Source: Chlorokybus atmophyticus
Taxonomy: Eukaryota; Streptophyta; Chlorokybophyceae; Chlorokybales; Chlorokybaceae
Direction of reading: 5' to 3'
Assembly (NCBI GenBank): GCA_009103225.1
Contig: RHPI01000160.1
Coordinates: 49,377-113,376, forward strand
Length of the DNA: 64,000 bases
The position numbers were made by a program, and so were the translations under genes. The notes under the pieces were generated by a model. That model did not search any database. It was not told the DNA's origin and was given only the letters and a program-made list of their open reading frames with translations. Positions 10,752 to 19,384 of this stretch are shown in pieces; position 1 is the stretch's first letter, and each line of letters begins with the position of its first letter.

Positions 10752-11175
10752 TGTTGAGAGAATTCGTACATACGATCAGCATCGACCCTCCACACAGGAG
10801 TAGAAGGTCGTAAGGACGAGCACTAGGTCCGGACTTAGCAAGATGGCATCGTCGGACCAGACTCCGGACTCCAGACTGGCGCCTTACTAACTGCTTTGTA
10901 TCTCCGCGTATACTTACTCATATTGGGCGTGTAAGAGCTTGTTGGAAAGCTCTGGTTGTAAGGAAGACAACAAAGCTTAGAGCGCGTCAAAAGGCTGGGT
11001 ATAGCTTACGCAGTGCTTGCAAACGTAGACGTGTGTGTAACCGGCTGGTATAAGAACCAGCGGACAACTTGTAATAGATGAATGTGATGTGACTTGTGTA
11101 TGCTCTGGTGGCGGTAGCTCTGTCCGTGTGTATCCATGCTTGCCTCAGCTACATGTGCATGCTAGTCCTTCAACA
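10752..11175 (+). repeat. Copia 5' LTR (424 bp)
   Basis: It begins TGTTGAGAG and ends CCTTCAACA, so the tips are TGTTG/CAACA inverted repeats. It matches 15233-15656 except for two bases I could see. It should hold the promoter and the transcript start of the element. A TATA-like stretch, GGTATAAGAACC, lies near 11047. Confidence 0.95.
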
Positions 11176-11188
11176 GGTTATGGGCCCA
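11176..11188 (+). other. Primer-binding site matching the anticodon arm of initiator tRNA-Met
   Basis: GGTTATGGGCCCA begins at the first base after the LTR. It is the exact complement of TGGGCCCATAACC, the anticodon stem-loop of eukaryotic initiator tRNA-Met as I know it, rather than of a tRNA 3' end. Priming by a cleaved half-tRNA is established for Drosophila copia. I infer the same mode here. Confidence 0.8.
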
Positions 11189-11218
11189 CACTACGCTTGA
11201 GGAGTGTGAGACTAGCTT

Positions 11219-14200
11219 GTGTGCATAGTAGTTCTACACTACGGTAGCTTGTTGGTAGCAGAGCCTTGGGTGTCAACTGCAAGAAAGGCAGGCTCGACAG
11301 AAATGGAGGCGACCTACGACAAGGGGCAGATTGCAAAGCTGGACACCGACAACTACAACACATGGTGCGTGGAGATGAAGGCCTTGCTCATCCACAAGAA
11401 GGTGTGGAAGTACGTTGATCCGAAGGCACCACCACCAACACCAGGAGCGAACACTGTGTGGTCAGAGCATTCAGCAGAAGCACACTCTTTGCTTGTGTTG
11501 AACAGCAAACCGCATCACTTTCCCATGCTCACTGCATGTGAAGATGGTAGACAAGCTTGGGAAAAGCTATCAGCCGTTTTCAGAGCCAAGAACAATGCCA
11601 GAAAGTTGCATCTACGCAAGCAGCTCAGCGCACTCAGGAAGGAGGCAGCAGAACCCATCACAAAGTATGTTGCGCGCGCGAGAGAGCTGTGGGCGGACCT
11701 CATCAACGTCGGCCACAACATGGGGGAGACGGAGGTAGTGCTGGCCATTGTTGCAGGGCTACCAGCAGAGTACGAGGTCGTCGCAACCCTGCTGGAGACG
11801 TCATCATCGGAGTTGACGTTGGACGATGTGCTACCGAAGCTGCTCACCGTGGAGCAGAGGGTTGTGAAGAAGGACGAGCAAGCGGATGCCGTCGCCTTCT
11901 ACACCGGCAAGCACGCAAAGAAGAGCAACCATGAAGAGAAGTACAAGGGCAACAAGCCAGGCAATCCTCGTCACAAAGACCTCACATGCCACTGGTGTGG
12001 TTGGAAGGGGCACATTGTGAAGGACTGTAGGAAGAAACAACAGGGGCAACCTAGAGCAAGCACCAGCAACAGCGGCAACGAGCACCAACACAAGGAGAAA
12101 CATGTCGCCTTCACTGCATCCAGTTCGAGGGCGGGCACAGCTTTCTGGGTGGTGGACTCTGGCTGCGATCGTCATCTCACACCAAACAAGGAGGTGATGG
12201 AGGGCTACAGGAAGCTGACGTCCACAATCAAGGTGGCGGGCTTCGGTGGCGAAGTACTGGTGGCTGAGGGAGTTGGCAACGTACGACTCCAGTGCAAGGT
12301 TGGTAACACACTACGCGAGGTGTTGTTACGCAACGTCCTGCATGTTCCTAAGGCTATTGCGAGTCTATTCTCTGTGAGGGTTGCGGAGCGCTTAGGCGCG
12401 GAGATCCTATTTCGGAAGGGTGGCTGCTCAGTCATCCTTGATGGGGTCGTGCACATGGTTGGAATCGCTGATCCGGGAGGGCTCTACCACGTGGAGCAGC
12501 CTCAAGACAGAGACATTCAAGCCATGGTGGTGAAGGACAAGGAGTCGCCAACATTGTGGCATCGAAGGTTCGGGCATCTCAGCTACGTCAACCTCACTCG
12601 CCTTGTCGCTGAGAAGATGGTCAAGGGCATCCATCTCAGCACAGAAGAACTCAAGACAGCATCAGGTGCACTTTGTGAACCATGCCTGGTTGCAAAGCAG
12701 CATGCTATGCCATTCCCATCATCCTCTTCTAGCAGTCAGCATCCTTGCGAGCTTGTGCACATGGATGTCTGTGGCCCTATGCGCATTGTGGCGAAGGGAG
12801 GGGCCAGGTACTTTGCTACGTTCCTCGACGACTACAGCAAGCTGTCCATCATCTTTCCATTGACGCTCAAGTCAGAAGTTGCTGGAGCTGTGCGCACAGT
12901 CGTGGCCTTGTTGGAGACGCAGTCTGGCAACAAGATGAAGGCAATGAGGAGTGATCGAGGAGGGGAGTACATCAACAAGGAGTTGAAGGAGTTCTTCGCC
13001 AGCAAGGGCATACGCCACGAGACAACGGCACCCTACACCCCGCAGCAGAATGGAGCAGCTGAACGCCTCAACAGGACACTCTTGGAGCGTGTTCGAGCCA
13101 TGCTCAACGACACAAAGATGGAAGACAGTTTGTGGAAGGAGGCGGTACTCACTGCCAACTACATCCGCAACAGGTCTCCGGTGAGCTCAGAGCAGAAGAC
13201 TCCGTGGGAGCACTTCTATGGAGCCACACCAGATGTGAGTGGTATGCGTGTGTTTGGATGCACGGCATATGCACTAGTGCCTAAACAGCTCAGGCACAAG
13301 CTGGAGCCGGTCAGCAAGAAGGGCATCTTCGTTGGCTATGAACCGGGTTCCAAGGCTTACAGGATCTTGCTCGAGGACACTCAAAAGATCATTGTGAGCA
13401 GAGAGGTGGTTTTCCACGAGGGATTATCACAACCAGAAGCAGACTTCTTTCCTAAAGATGAAGCACAGCCGGAGCATCCTGAAACAGTGGAGGCTACAGG
13501 CAAGGCCATCATCGATGATAAGGGTGAGCAGGACTCTACTGTAGCAGACAAACAGTCGCACCTGCAGCAGGAGCACGCAGCTCGGAGATACCCAGTGAGG
13601 GAGAGAAAGGCACCTGACTTCTTACACAAGGCACACGTCGCCAGTGTGCAGAATGAGGAGCCAAGCACCTACGAGGAGGCATTGTTAGCACCAGATGCGG
13701 AGCAATGGCAGCGTGCTATGGACGAGGAGATTGCGTCACTCCATGCCAAGAACACTTGGTCACTGGAGCAGTTACCGCAAGGAGTGAAGACCATTCCAGT
13801 GAAATGGGTCTTCAAGGTGAAGCGTGATGGTCAGGGCAACATTGAGCGCTACAAGGCAAGACTGGTGGCAAAGGGCTTCTTGCAGCAGGAAGGTGTGGAC
13901 TTCAACGAAGTGTTTGCACCTGCAAGTAAGCATACCACCTTCCGTGCACTGCTAGCTGTGGTTGCTGCTGAGGACCTCAAGCTGCATCACCTGGATGTGA
14001 AGACTGCCTTCCTCTACGGAGAGCTGGAGGAGGAGATCTTCATCGAGCAACCACCTGGATATGAAGAAGGGGAGAGAGGCACAGCGTGCAAGCTGATCAA
14101 TGCACTGTACGGGCTGCGACAGGCACCGCGTATGTGGCATATCAAGCTCACCAAGGAGCTGGAGGCACTTGGCTTCATCGCATCCTCTGCAGACCCTGGG

Positions 14201-15190
14201 CTCTTCATCCATGCAGACAACAAGGTCTGGCTGCTCGTGTATGTGGATGATATAATCATCACCGCCAGGCAGGTGCACCACCTGCAGGAGACGAAACTTG
14301 CTCTACAGCAAGCATTCTCAGTTCGTGATCTTGGAGAGGCCAAGTGGTTCCTTGGCATGGTGATTGAGCGCGACAGGACTGCTCGCACAATCAAGATCAG
14401 TCAGAAGCATATGGTGAGAAGACTCGGCACCAAGTTTGGGCTCACTGAAGCGAAGACCAAGACCACACCGTTGGCACTTGGCACTGCCCTCATCAAGGCA
14501 AAGGATGAGGAGGTACTCAATAAGGCTTAGTATCCATATGGTGAGCTGGTAGGCAGCATGCTCTATCTGGCAGTGTGCACACGTCCCGATGTTGCACATG
14601 CTGTGGGAGTACTTGCTCGCTACATGTCTGCACCGAGCATGGAGCACTGGAGAGCAGCAAAGGGAGTACTACGCTATGTTGCTGGGAGCGCAACAGTTGG
14701 CATCAAGTTTGGGAGCGGGAGCACTGAGTTGGAGGGCTACTGCGACTCGGACTTTGCTGGTGACCTCAACAGCAGGAGGTCCACTACAGGCTACGTCTTC
14801 AAGCTGAACGGAGGCGTGGTGAGCTGGAACAGCAGGCTGCAGCCAACAACAGCAGCATCTACATCAGAGGCTGAGTACATGGCAGCGGCAGCAGCAGTAA
14901 AGGAGGCACTCTGGCTTCGCAAGCTCATGGCAGACTTGGAGCACCCCATGGCGTGCATCGTCATCAACTGTGACAACCAAGGAGCCATCAAGTTGTTGAA
15001 GCACCCTATCGCCTCGGCAAGGACGAAGCACATTGATGTCATGCATCACTTTGTGCGTGACAGAGTCACAAGGAAGGAGGTGGAGTTTCAATACTGCAAC
15101 ACCGAGGGCATGCTGGCGGACTTCATGACAAAGCCATTGTCACCACTCAAGTTCAAGACTTGTTGTGCAGGACTTGGCATCTGTGTTTGA
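11219..15190 (+). pseudogene. Copia Gag-Pol polyprotein with one internal TAG
   Basis: One frame covers the whole polyprotein. The first ATG is at 11303 (MEATYDKGQ). Domains in order: Copia-type Gag; one CCHC knuckle near 11987-12028 (CHWCGWKGHIVKDC); protease with Asp-Ser-Gly at 12155-12163; the pre-integrase motif LWHRRFGHLS; integrase DDE core (HMDVCGP, SDRGGEY, NGAAERLNR); RT with the active-site YVDD at 14240-14251; RNase H with GYCDSDFAGD, STSEAEYMA and DNQGA. The frame is broken once, by TAG at 14528-14530 between RT and RNase H, in a context (KA-stop-YPYGELVGS) where other Copia elements often have Gln. It ends with TGA at 15188-15190. Apart from that stop it looks intact. Confidence 0.95.
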
Positions 15191-15232
15191 CTACAGGAGC
15201 AAGCGTTGGAGGTCAAGCTGCTCCCGTGGGAG

Positions 15233-15656
15233 TGTTGAGAGTATTCGTACATACGATCAGCATCGACCCTCCACACAGGAGTAGAAGGTCGTAAGGACGA
15301 GCACTAGGTCCGGACTTAGCAAGATGGCATCGTCGGACCAGACTCCGGACTCCAGACTGGCGCCTTACTAACTGCTTCGTATCTCCGCGTATACTTACTC
15401 ATATTGGGCGTGTAAGAGCTTGTTGGAAAGCTCTGGTTGTAAGGAAGACAACAAAGCTTAGAGCGCGTCAAAAGGCTGGGTATAGCTTACGCAGTGCTTG
15501 CAAACGTAGACGTGTGTGTAACCGGCTGGTATAAGAACCAGCGGACAACTTGTAATAGATGAATGTGATGTGACTTGTGTATGCTCTGGTGGCGGTAGCT
15601 CTGTCCGTGTGTATCCATGCTTGCCTCAGCTACATGTGCATGCTAGTCCTTCAACA
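15233..15656 (+). repeat. Copia 3' LTR (424 bp)
   Basis: The same length as the 5' LTR and nearly identical to it. It is preceded by a weak purine run (GTGGGAG) that would serve as polypurine tract. It is followed directly by the second ACAGG (15657-15661). Confidence 0.95.
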
Positions 15657-16754
15657 ACAGGTACCCCATGCCTACAGCAGAGGGTATCTTCGATGATGTG
15701 GGAGACTGCACCGTCTTCAGCATCTGGACATGCGTCAAGGGTACAACCAAATCGCCATCAAGGACGAGGACAAGCACAAGACCTCCTTCTGGGGCAACCG
15801 ACAGTTGTACTAATGGAAGGTAATGCCGTTCGGGCTGAAGAATGCCCCCGCCAAGTTTCAACACGTAATGGACAAGGCCTTGAAGGGGCTGGACTGCGCG
15901 CGGTGCTACATCGATGACATCCTCATCTTCAGCCGCAGCAACGAGGAGCATCTTCAGCACATCGAAGCGGTGCTGGAATGACTCAAGGGAGTGGGGATGA
16001 CCGTACACCCCGACAAGTGTACCTTCTTCACCCACAAGGTGCCATACTTAGGGCACATGATTATGCCCCATGGTGTGTATGTGCAGCAGGCAAAAGTAGA
16101 GGCTCTGGCAGCTATCCCTGCCCCGACAGACCTCACACGTCTGCGCGCTTTCTTGGGACTTGCCAACTACTATCGTCGCTTCGCGAAGTCCTTCACGAAC
16201 CGGCGATAGTAGTTGGCAAGTCCCAAGAAAGCGCGCAGACGTGTGAGGTCTGTCGGGGCAGGGATAGCTGCCAGAGCCTCTACTTTTGCCTGCTGCACAT
16301 ACACACCATGGGGCATAATCATGTGCCCTAAGTATGGCACCTTGTGGTTCGTGAAGGACTTCGCGAAGATTGCAAGGCCCCTCAACGAGCTACTGAAGAA
16401 GGAGGTGGAGTTCGCGTGGAAGGAGCCGCAACAGCAGGCCTTCGAGGAGCTGAAGAGCAGGCTCACCACCACTCCCATCCTTCAACGTCCGGACTACGCC
16501 AAGCCTTTCATCCTTCACACCGACTGGAGCAAGCTGGGGATGGGAGCGGTGCTGGTGTAGCACGATGAGAACAGGGGGGGGGGGAGAAGGAGCGGGTGGT
16601 GTCNGCCAGCCGAAGCATCAACAGCGCCGAGGCCAACCACAGCAGCTACAAAGGGGAGTGCCTCGCTGCAGTGTGGGCCATCTCCTTCTTCCGACCTTTC
16701 CTCTTTGGTCGACAGTTCCAACTGATCACCGATCATTAGCCCCTCAAGTGGCTG
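15657..16754 (+). pseudogene. Ty3/Gypsy reverse transcriptase and RNase H, 3' part
   Basis: The RT resumes after the Copia insertion (DRYPMPTAEGIFDDVGDCTVFS), shifts frame near 15723, and continues through LDMRQGYNQIAIKDEDK, the motif WKVMPFGLKNAP and the active-site YIDDILIF. The connection to RNase H reads FLGLANYYRRF, ARPLNELLKK and FILHTDWSKLGMGAVLV, and ends near KWLMTNQHLTGKLAQW. Lesions: TAA 15811, TGA 15979, TAG 16558, TAG 16737, a G homopolymer with frame loss near 16574, one N at 16604, and the inverted duplication 16032-16347. At 15979 the context VLE-stop-LKGVGM fits CGA to TGA. At 16558 and 16737 (LV-stop-HDEN, TDH-stop-PLKWL) the family residue is Gln. Confidence 0.88.
16032..16347. 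repeat. Foldback duplication of 147 bp inside the RT
   Basis: Arms 16032-16178 and 16201-16347 are reverse complements with a single mismatch (16176/16203), separated by 22 bp. The normal RT sequence resumes after the right arm with GTGAAGGACTTCGCGAAG, whose reverse complement forms most of the spacer. The right arm plus spacer is therefore an inverted copy of the RT segment inserted into itself. It looks like a template switch during reverse transcription or replication, or an assembly artefact. It disrupts the RT. Confidence 0.9.
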
Positions 16755-18596
16755 ATGACCAACCAACATCTGACAGGGAAACTTGCTCAATGGGCCCTGC
16801 TGTTGCAGGAATACGACCTCGAGATCGACCACCGTGCTGGCCTCACCAACCAAGACGCCGATGGCCTCAGTCGCAACCCTCACCTCAGCACCAACGACGC
16901 AACTGGAGCGCGGCATGAGCTCGTCCCTGCAGCAACAACCCCCACCATGGCAGCCATCTTTGCTGCTGCCGCGTTGCGCTCAGGGCGCAAGACCAACACC
17001 ACGGCCTCAGCAGTGGCAAAGGAGATCCCTGCCCTTGATTCTACCGGCCCTACGGCAACCACACCCTTGGGAGACGCCCACGCAGCCGACATTGACGTCG
17101 ATGACACAGAGCTGGCGCCCACAGACACCAGGCAGGACATATGGCAGGACAAGCCATCACTCTCCTTTCTTCAAAGTGGCCAGCTTCCCTCTGGCATGAG
17201 CGCCCGAGAGAAGGACCGAGTCAACCAACGCACCCGTCACTATCGATGGGCAGGTGACAAGCTGTATTGCCGCTTCCACGACGAAGACAAGGAAGTGCCG
17301 ACACCGGGCACACGCGAGGGCATCATCACTTCCCTCCACACTGAGCTTGGACACTTCGGTGTCAAGCGTATAGTCAGCCTAGTGAGGGCACAATATTGGT
17401 GGTATGGGTTAACAAAACAGGTGCAGGGGTTCGTCAGCCACCAGCAGTGTGACATGGTGCGCGCCAGCCTCAACACGCATAGCGCCACCTTGCACCCACT
17501 CCCCATCTCCGGTCTCTTTTACCGATGGGGACTCGACATCTTGGGGGACTTGGCACCCTCAGCGCGCGGCAACCGGTACATCCTGGCCATAATCGAGCAC
17601 TTCTCCAAATGGGTGGAGCTGGTACCATTACCCGACAAGAGCAGCAGGGGGGTGTCTCAAGCCTTCCTCTCTCACGTTCTCAGCCGATTTGGCAGCTGCG
17701 CCGAGGTCATCACTGACCAAGGTACTGAGTTCAGAGGGGAATTCGACACCCTCTTGGACAAATGTTACATCGACCACCGCCGTACCTCGCGTGATCACCC
17801 TCAAGCCGACGGCCTCGCCGAGCGTACAGTACAGACCATCAAGAAGGCACTTCGCAAATACGTGCTGGAGTTTGAGAAGAACACTTGGGATGACCACCTC
17901 CCGTGGGTGGCCCTTGGATATCGACTGTCAAAGCAGGCGGCTCTGCGGGAGTACAGCCCGTACTACCTGGTTTTCGGGCGACCACCATTGCTCCCCTTCC
18001 GTGCGCAGCAGGAGGTGGATCGCGTCGTGAACAACCTCGACGACCCTGACTGGGTGCACCACGACATCACCACACGCGCCGCGCTTTTCGAGCGCGCCGT
18101 CCCCATGGCCTTCAACAACCTGCGCATCGCGCAGCATCGCGACACGCTGCGCTACGAGCGCGTACGCAGCGGCTTCTACAAGGAGCGCCAACGACGGTTC
18201 CAAGTAGGGGATTTTGCCTATCGCATGGCAGCCACCAAAGACACGCTTGACACCTCCGTAGGCCGCACCGTCTACAAGGTACTCAAAGTGTACCCCACAG
18301 GGGTGCTGGACCTCCTTGGTAAAAACGGAGAGAGGTTGAAGGACAACATGGTGAACTGTGCGCCATGTCACCTTCCTTACGTAGCCGGCTTCGGGCGTAT
18401 CCAGCACCCTCTTCCCGCGCGCAGCACACGCTGTGAACGCTGCGGCAGCGCCAGCGACGACGCACTCATGATGCTCTGCAATGGCTGCAACACGGGCATG
18501 CATTGCTACTGCCTGGAGCCACCTTTGGATGCGATACCTATGGAGGAGTATTGGTGCGACGATTGCCGTACCAACGGCCCTCCTCACTTGCGCTAG
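16755..18596 (+). CDS. Ty3/Gypsy RNase H end, integrase and PHD finger
   Basis: This open frame of 613 codons begins in the end of RNase H (EYDLEIDHRAGLTNQDADGL). The integrase zinc-binding region HTELGHFGVKRI...HQQC follows; one expected Cys appears as His. The catalytic DDE core comes next: LDILGDL (Asp), VITDQGTEF (Asp), LAERTVQTIKK (Glu). The C-terminus holds a PHD finger at 18432-18566. Integrase would join element cDNA to chromosomal DNA in the nucleus; a C-terminal reader domain may steer it to particular chromatin. The frame has no internal stop, unlike the RT part just before it. It ends with TAG at 18594-18596. Confidence 0.9.
   Translation: MTNQHLTGKLAQWALLLQEYDLEIDHRAGLTNQDADGLSRNPHLSTNDATGARHELVPAATTPTMAAIFAAAALRSGRKTNTTASAVAKEIPALDSTGPTATTPLGDAHAADIDVDDTELAPTDTRQDIWQDKPSLSFLQSGQLPSGMSAREKDRVNQRTRHYRWAGDKLYCRFHDEDKEVPTPGTREGIITSLHTELGHFGVKRIVSLVRAQYWWYGLTKQVQGFVSHQQCDMVRASLNTHSATLHPLPISGLFYRWGLDILGDLAPSARGNRYILAIIEHFSKWVELVPLPDKSSRGVSQAFLSHVLSRFGSCAEVITDQGTEFRGEFDTLLDKCYIDHRRTSRDHPQADGLAERTVQTIKKALRKYVLEFEKNTWDDHLPWVALGYRLSKQAALREYSPYYLVFGRPPLLPFRAQQEVDRVVNNLDDPDWVHHDITTRAALFERAVPMAFNNLRIAQHRDTLRYERVRSGFYKERQRRFQVGDFAYRMAATKDTLDTSVGRTVYKVLKVYPTGVLDLLGKNGERLKDNMVNCAPCHLPYVAGFGRIQHPLPARSTRCERCGSASDDALMMLCNGCNTGMHCYCLEPPLDAIPMEEYWCDDCRTNGPPHLR
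18432..18566 (+). other. PHD-type zinc finger at the integrase C-terminus
   Basis: The spacing fits a C4HC3 PHD finger: CERC, then LCNGC, then the His of GMHCYC with Cys two residues on, then WCDDC. The pattern and the intervening PLDAIP segment resemble PHD fingers that bind the N-terminal tail of histone H3. In many Ty3/Gypsy elements a chromodomain takes this place. Lysine-state specificity cannot be read from the sequence. Confidence 0.85.
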
Positions 18597-19078
18597 CAGC
18601 TGAGCTCTGGAGCTAGAACCTCCCCCAAAACCCAGGGTGGGTGGCTTGTTGACTTTGTGTGCTACAGCACAGCATGTACACTAGGGAGAACACCGACTCC
18701 ACCTGCCCGTACTACCCAGCAGCAGCAGACCAGCTGCGCGAAGCACTTGTCACCATAAGAGTGGGGTCATCTTTTGTTTTTGCTGCGCGTTACACAGGTG
18801 GCGCAGCAGCATGTCCAGCACAACATGGCTGTCCATGCAGTTGTCCGAGACAGCGTGACCCTCGACTCCCCTCGACCCGACAAGTCGTTGATGTGTAATA
18901 AGCGATTGGCCGCTACGACTCATGCAGCCATACCTACGGACTGCTACATGTGTTATATGTTGGATGTAGCTGGGTTGAGTCACTGCAGATGTTGTTAATG
19001 AACCAACATTAACCTTGGCAAGGCAAAGTCACCGCATATGTTGTTAATGACCCTACACCTTGTCTGTAAGGGGGGGAG
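18597..19078 (+). other. 3' untranslated part of the Ty3/Gypsy element, ending in a polypurine tract
   Basis: No coding region is seen. Two copies of a TGTTGTTAATGA motif occur near 18990 and 19038. The purine run AAGGGGGGGAG at 19068-19078, followed directly by TG, fits a polypurine tract next to a 3' LTR start. Confidence 0.5.
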
Positions 19079-19382
19079 TGCTATCACCCCCTTTAATCCC
19101 CTACCCCAACACCACCAACCACAGCCACGTCGCCGCCCCCGCTGGCAGCCAGGGGATCGAAAAGATCCCCTGGCTATGGCGGTCGCTGCGTTAGCAGCGC
19201 CATCCGGCCGATATCGACTTGAGACTCATGTCTAAAGTCGATATTAATGATAAATAACATAACACCTTATTAGGGTCTATAAAGGCCCTAATACGACTTT
19301 AATGGCTGTGTTTATCCCGTTGGGACCCTTATTTCTAATTAAATAAGGGCGGGGAACCGCATAGCGGTAGCGCTCCGTTACA
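19079..19382 (+). repeat. Candidate 3' LTR of the Ty3/Gypsy element (unconfirmed)
   Basis: It starts with TGCTATCACC right after the purine tract, and a possible end is GTTACA at 19382. That gives TG...CA tips and about 304 bp. A TATA-like CTATAAAGG lies at 19277-19285. No matching copy was found upstream of gag, so this is only a candidate. Most of it folds into the hairpin series listed separately. Confidence 0.3.
19148..19368. repeat. Series of six consecutive hairpins
   Basis: Perfect stem arms, in order: 19148-19158/19164-19174 (11 bp, loop GAAAA); 19184-19189/19194-19199 (6 bp); 19211-19220/19235-19244 (10 bp); 19269-19275/19286-19292 (7 bp); 19326-19334/19341-19349 (9 bp); 19356-19360/19364-19368 (5 bp). 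They follow one another without overlap. Such a series suggests a structured RNA, an organelle-derived spacer or a repeat end. I recognise no known RNA family. Confidence 0.75.
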
Positions 19383-19384
19383 TT

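Larger units (their letters stand above)
10752..15656 (+). mobile_element. Complete Ty1/Copia retrotransposon nested in the Ty3/Gypsy RT
   Basis: Both 424-bp LTRs, a primer-binding site, one long Gag-Pol frame and a 5-bp target duplication are present. By eye I found two LTR differences: position 10 of the LTR (A versus T) and one T/C difference near position 152, i.e. about 0.5 percent. That indicates a young insertion, younger than the host Ty3/Gypsy copy. The domain order protease-integrase-RT-RNase H is diagnostic of Copia. The only coding lesion I see is one TAG codon (14528-14530). Confidence 0.95.
4443..19078 (+). mobile_element. Ty3/Gypsy LTR retrotransposon carrying a DNA methyltransferase and a PHD finger
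   Basis: Order on the plus strand: gag with two CCHC knuckles, a low-complexity linker, retropepsin, C5 DNA methyltransferase, RT, RNase H, integrase (HH-CC plus DDE), PHD finger. The order RT-RNase H-IN and the motif content place it in Ty3/Gypsy. A complete Copia element is inserted inside the RT (10752-15656). A purine tract at 19068-19078 followed by TG could be the polypurine tract and the start of a 3' LTR. Without the Copia insertion the coding part is about 9.2 kb. At least nine in-frame stops and about six frameshifts make this copy non-autonomous. The left boundary and the LTR pair are not resolved. Confidence 0.85.

Noticed and set aside
6086-16739. Reassigned genetic code (TAG/TAA read as Gln, as in some ulvophyte algae)
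   Set aside because: Many stops in the elements sit at Gln positions. However, the intact host genes use CAG/CAA for Gln and stop normally: GGH at TAA, GCP2 at TAG, chlorophyllase at TGA, each at the expected C-terminus. TGA at Arg positions is also not explained by such a code.
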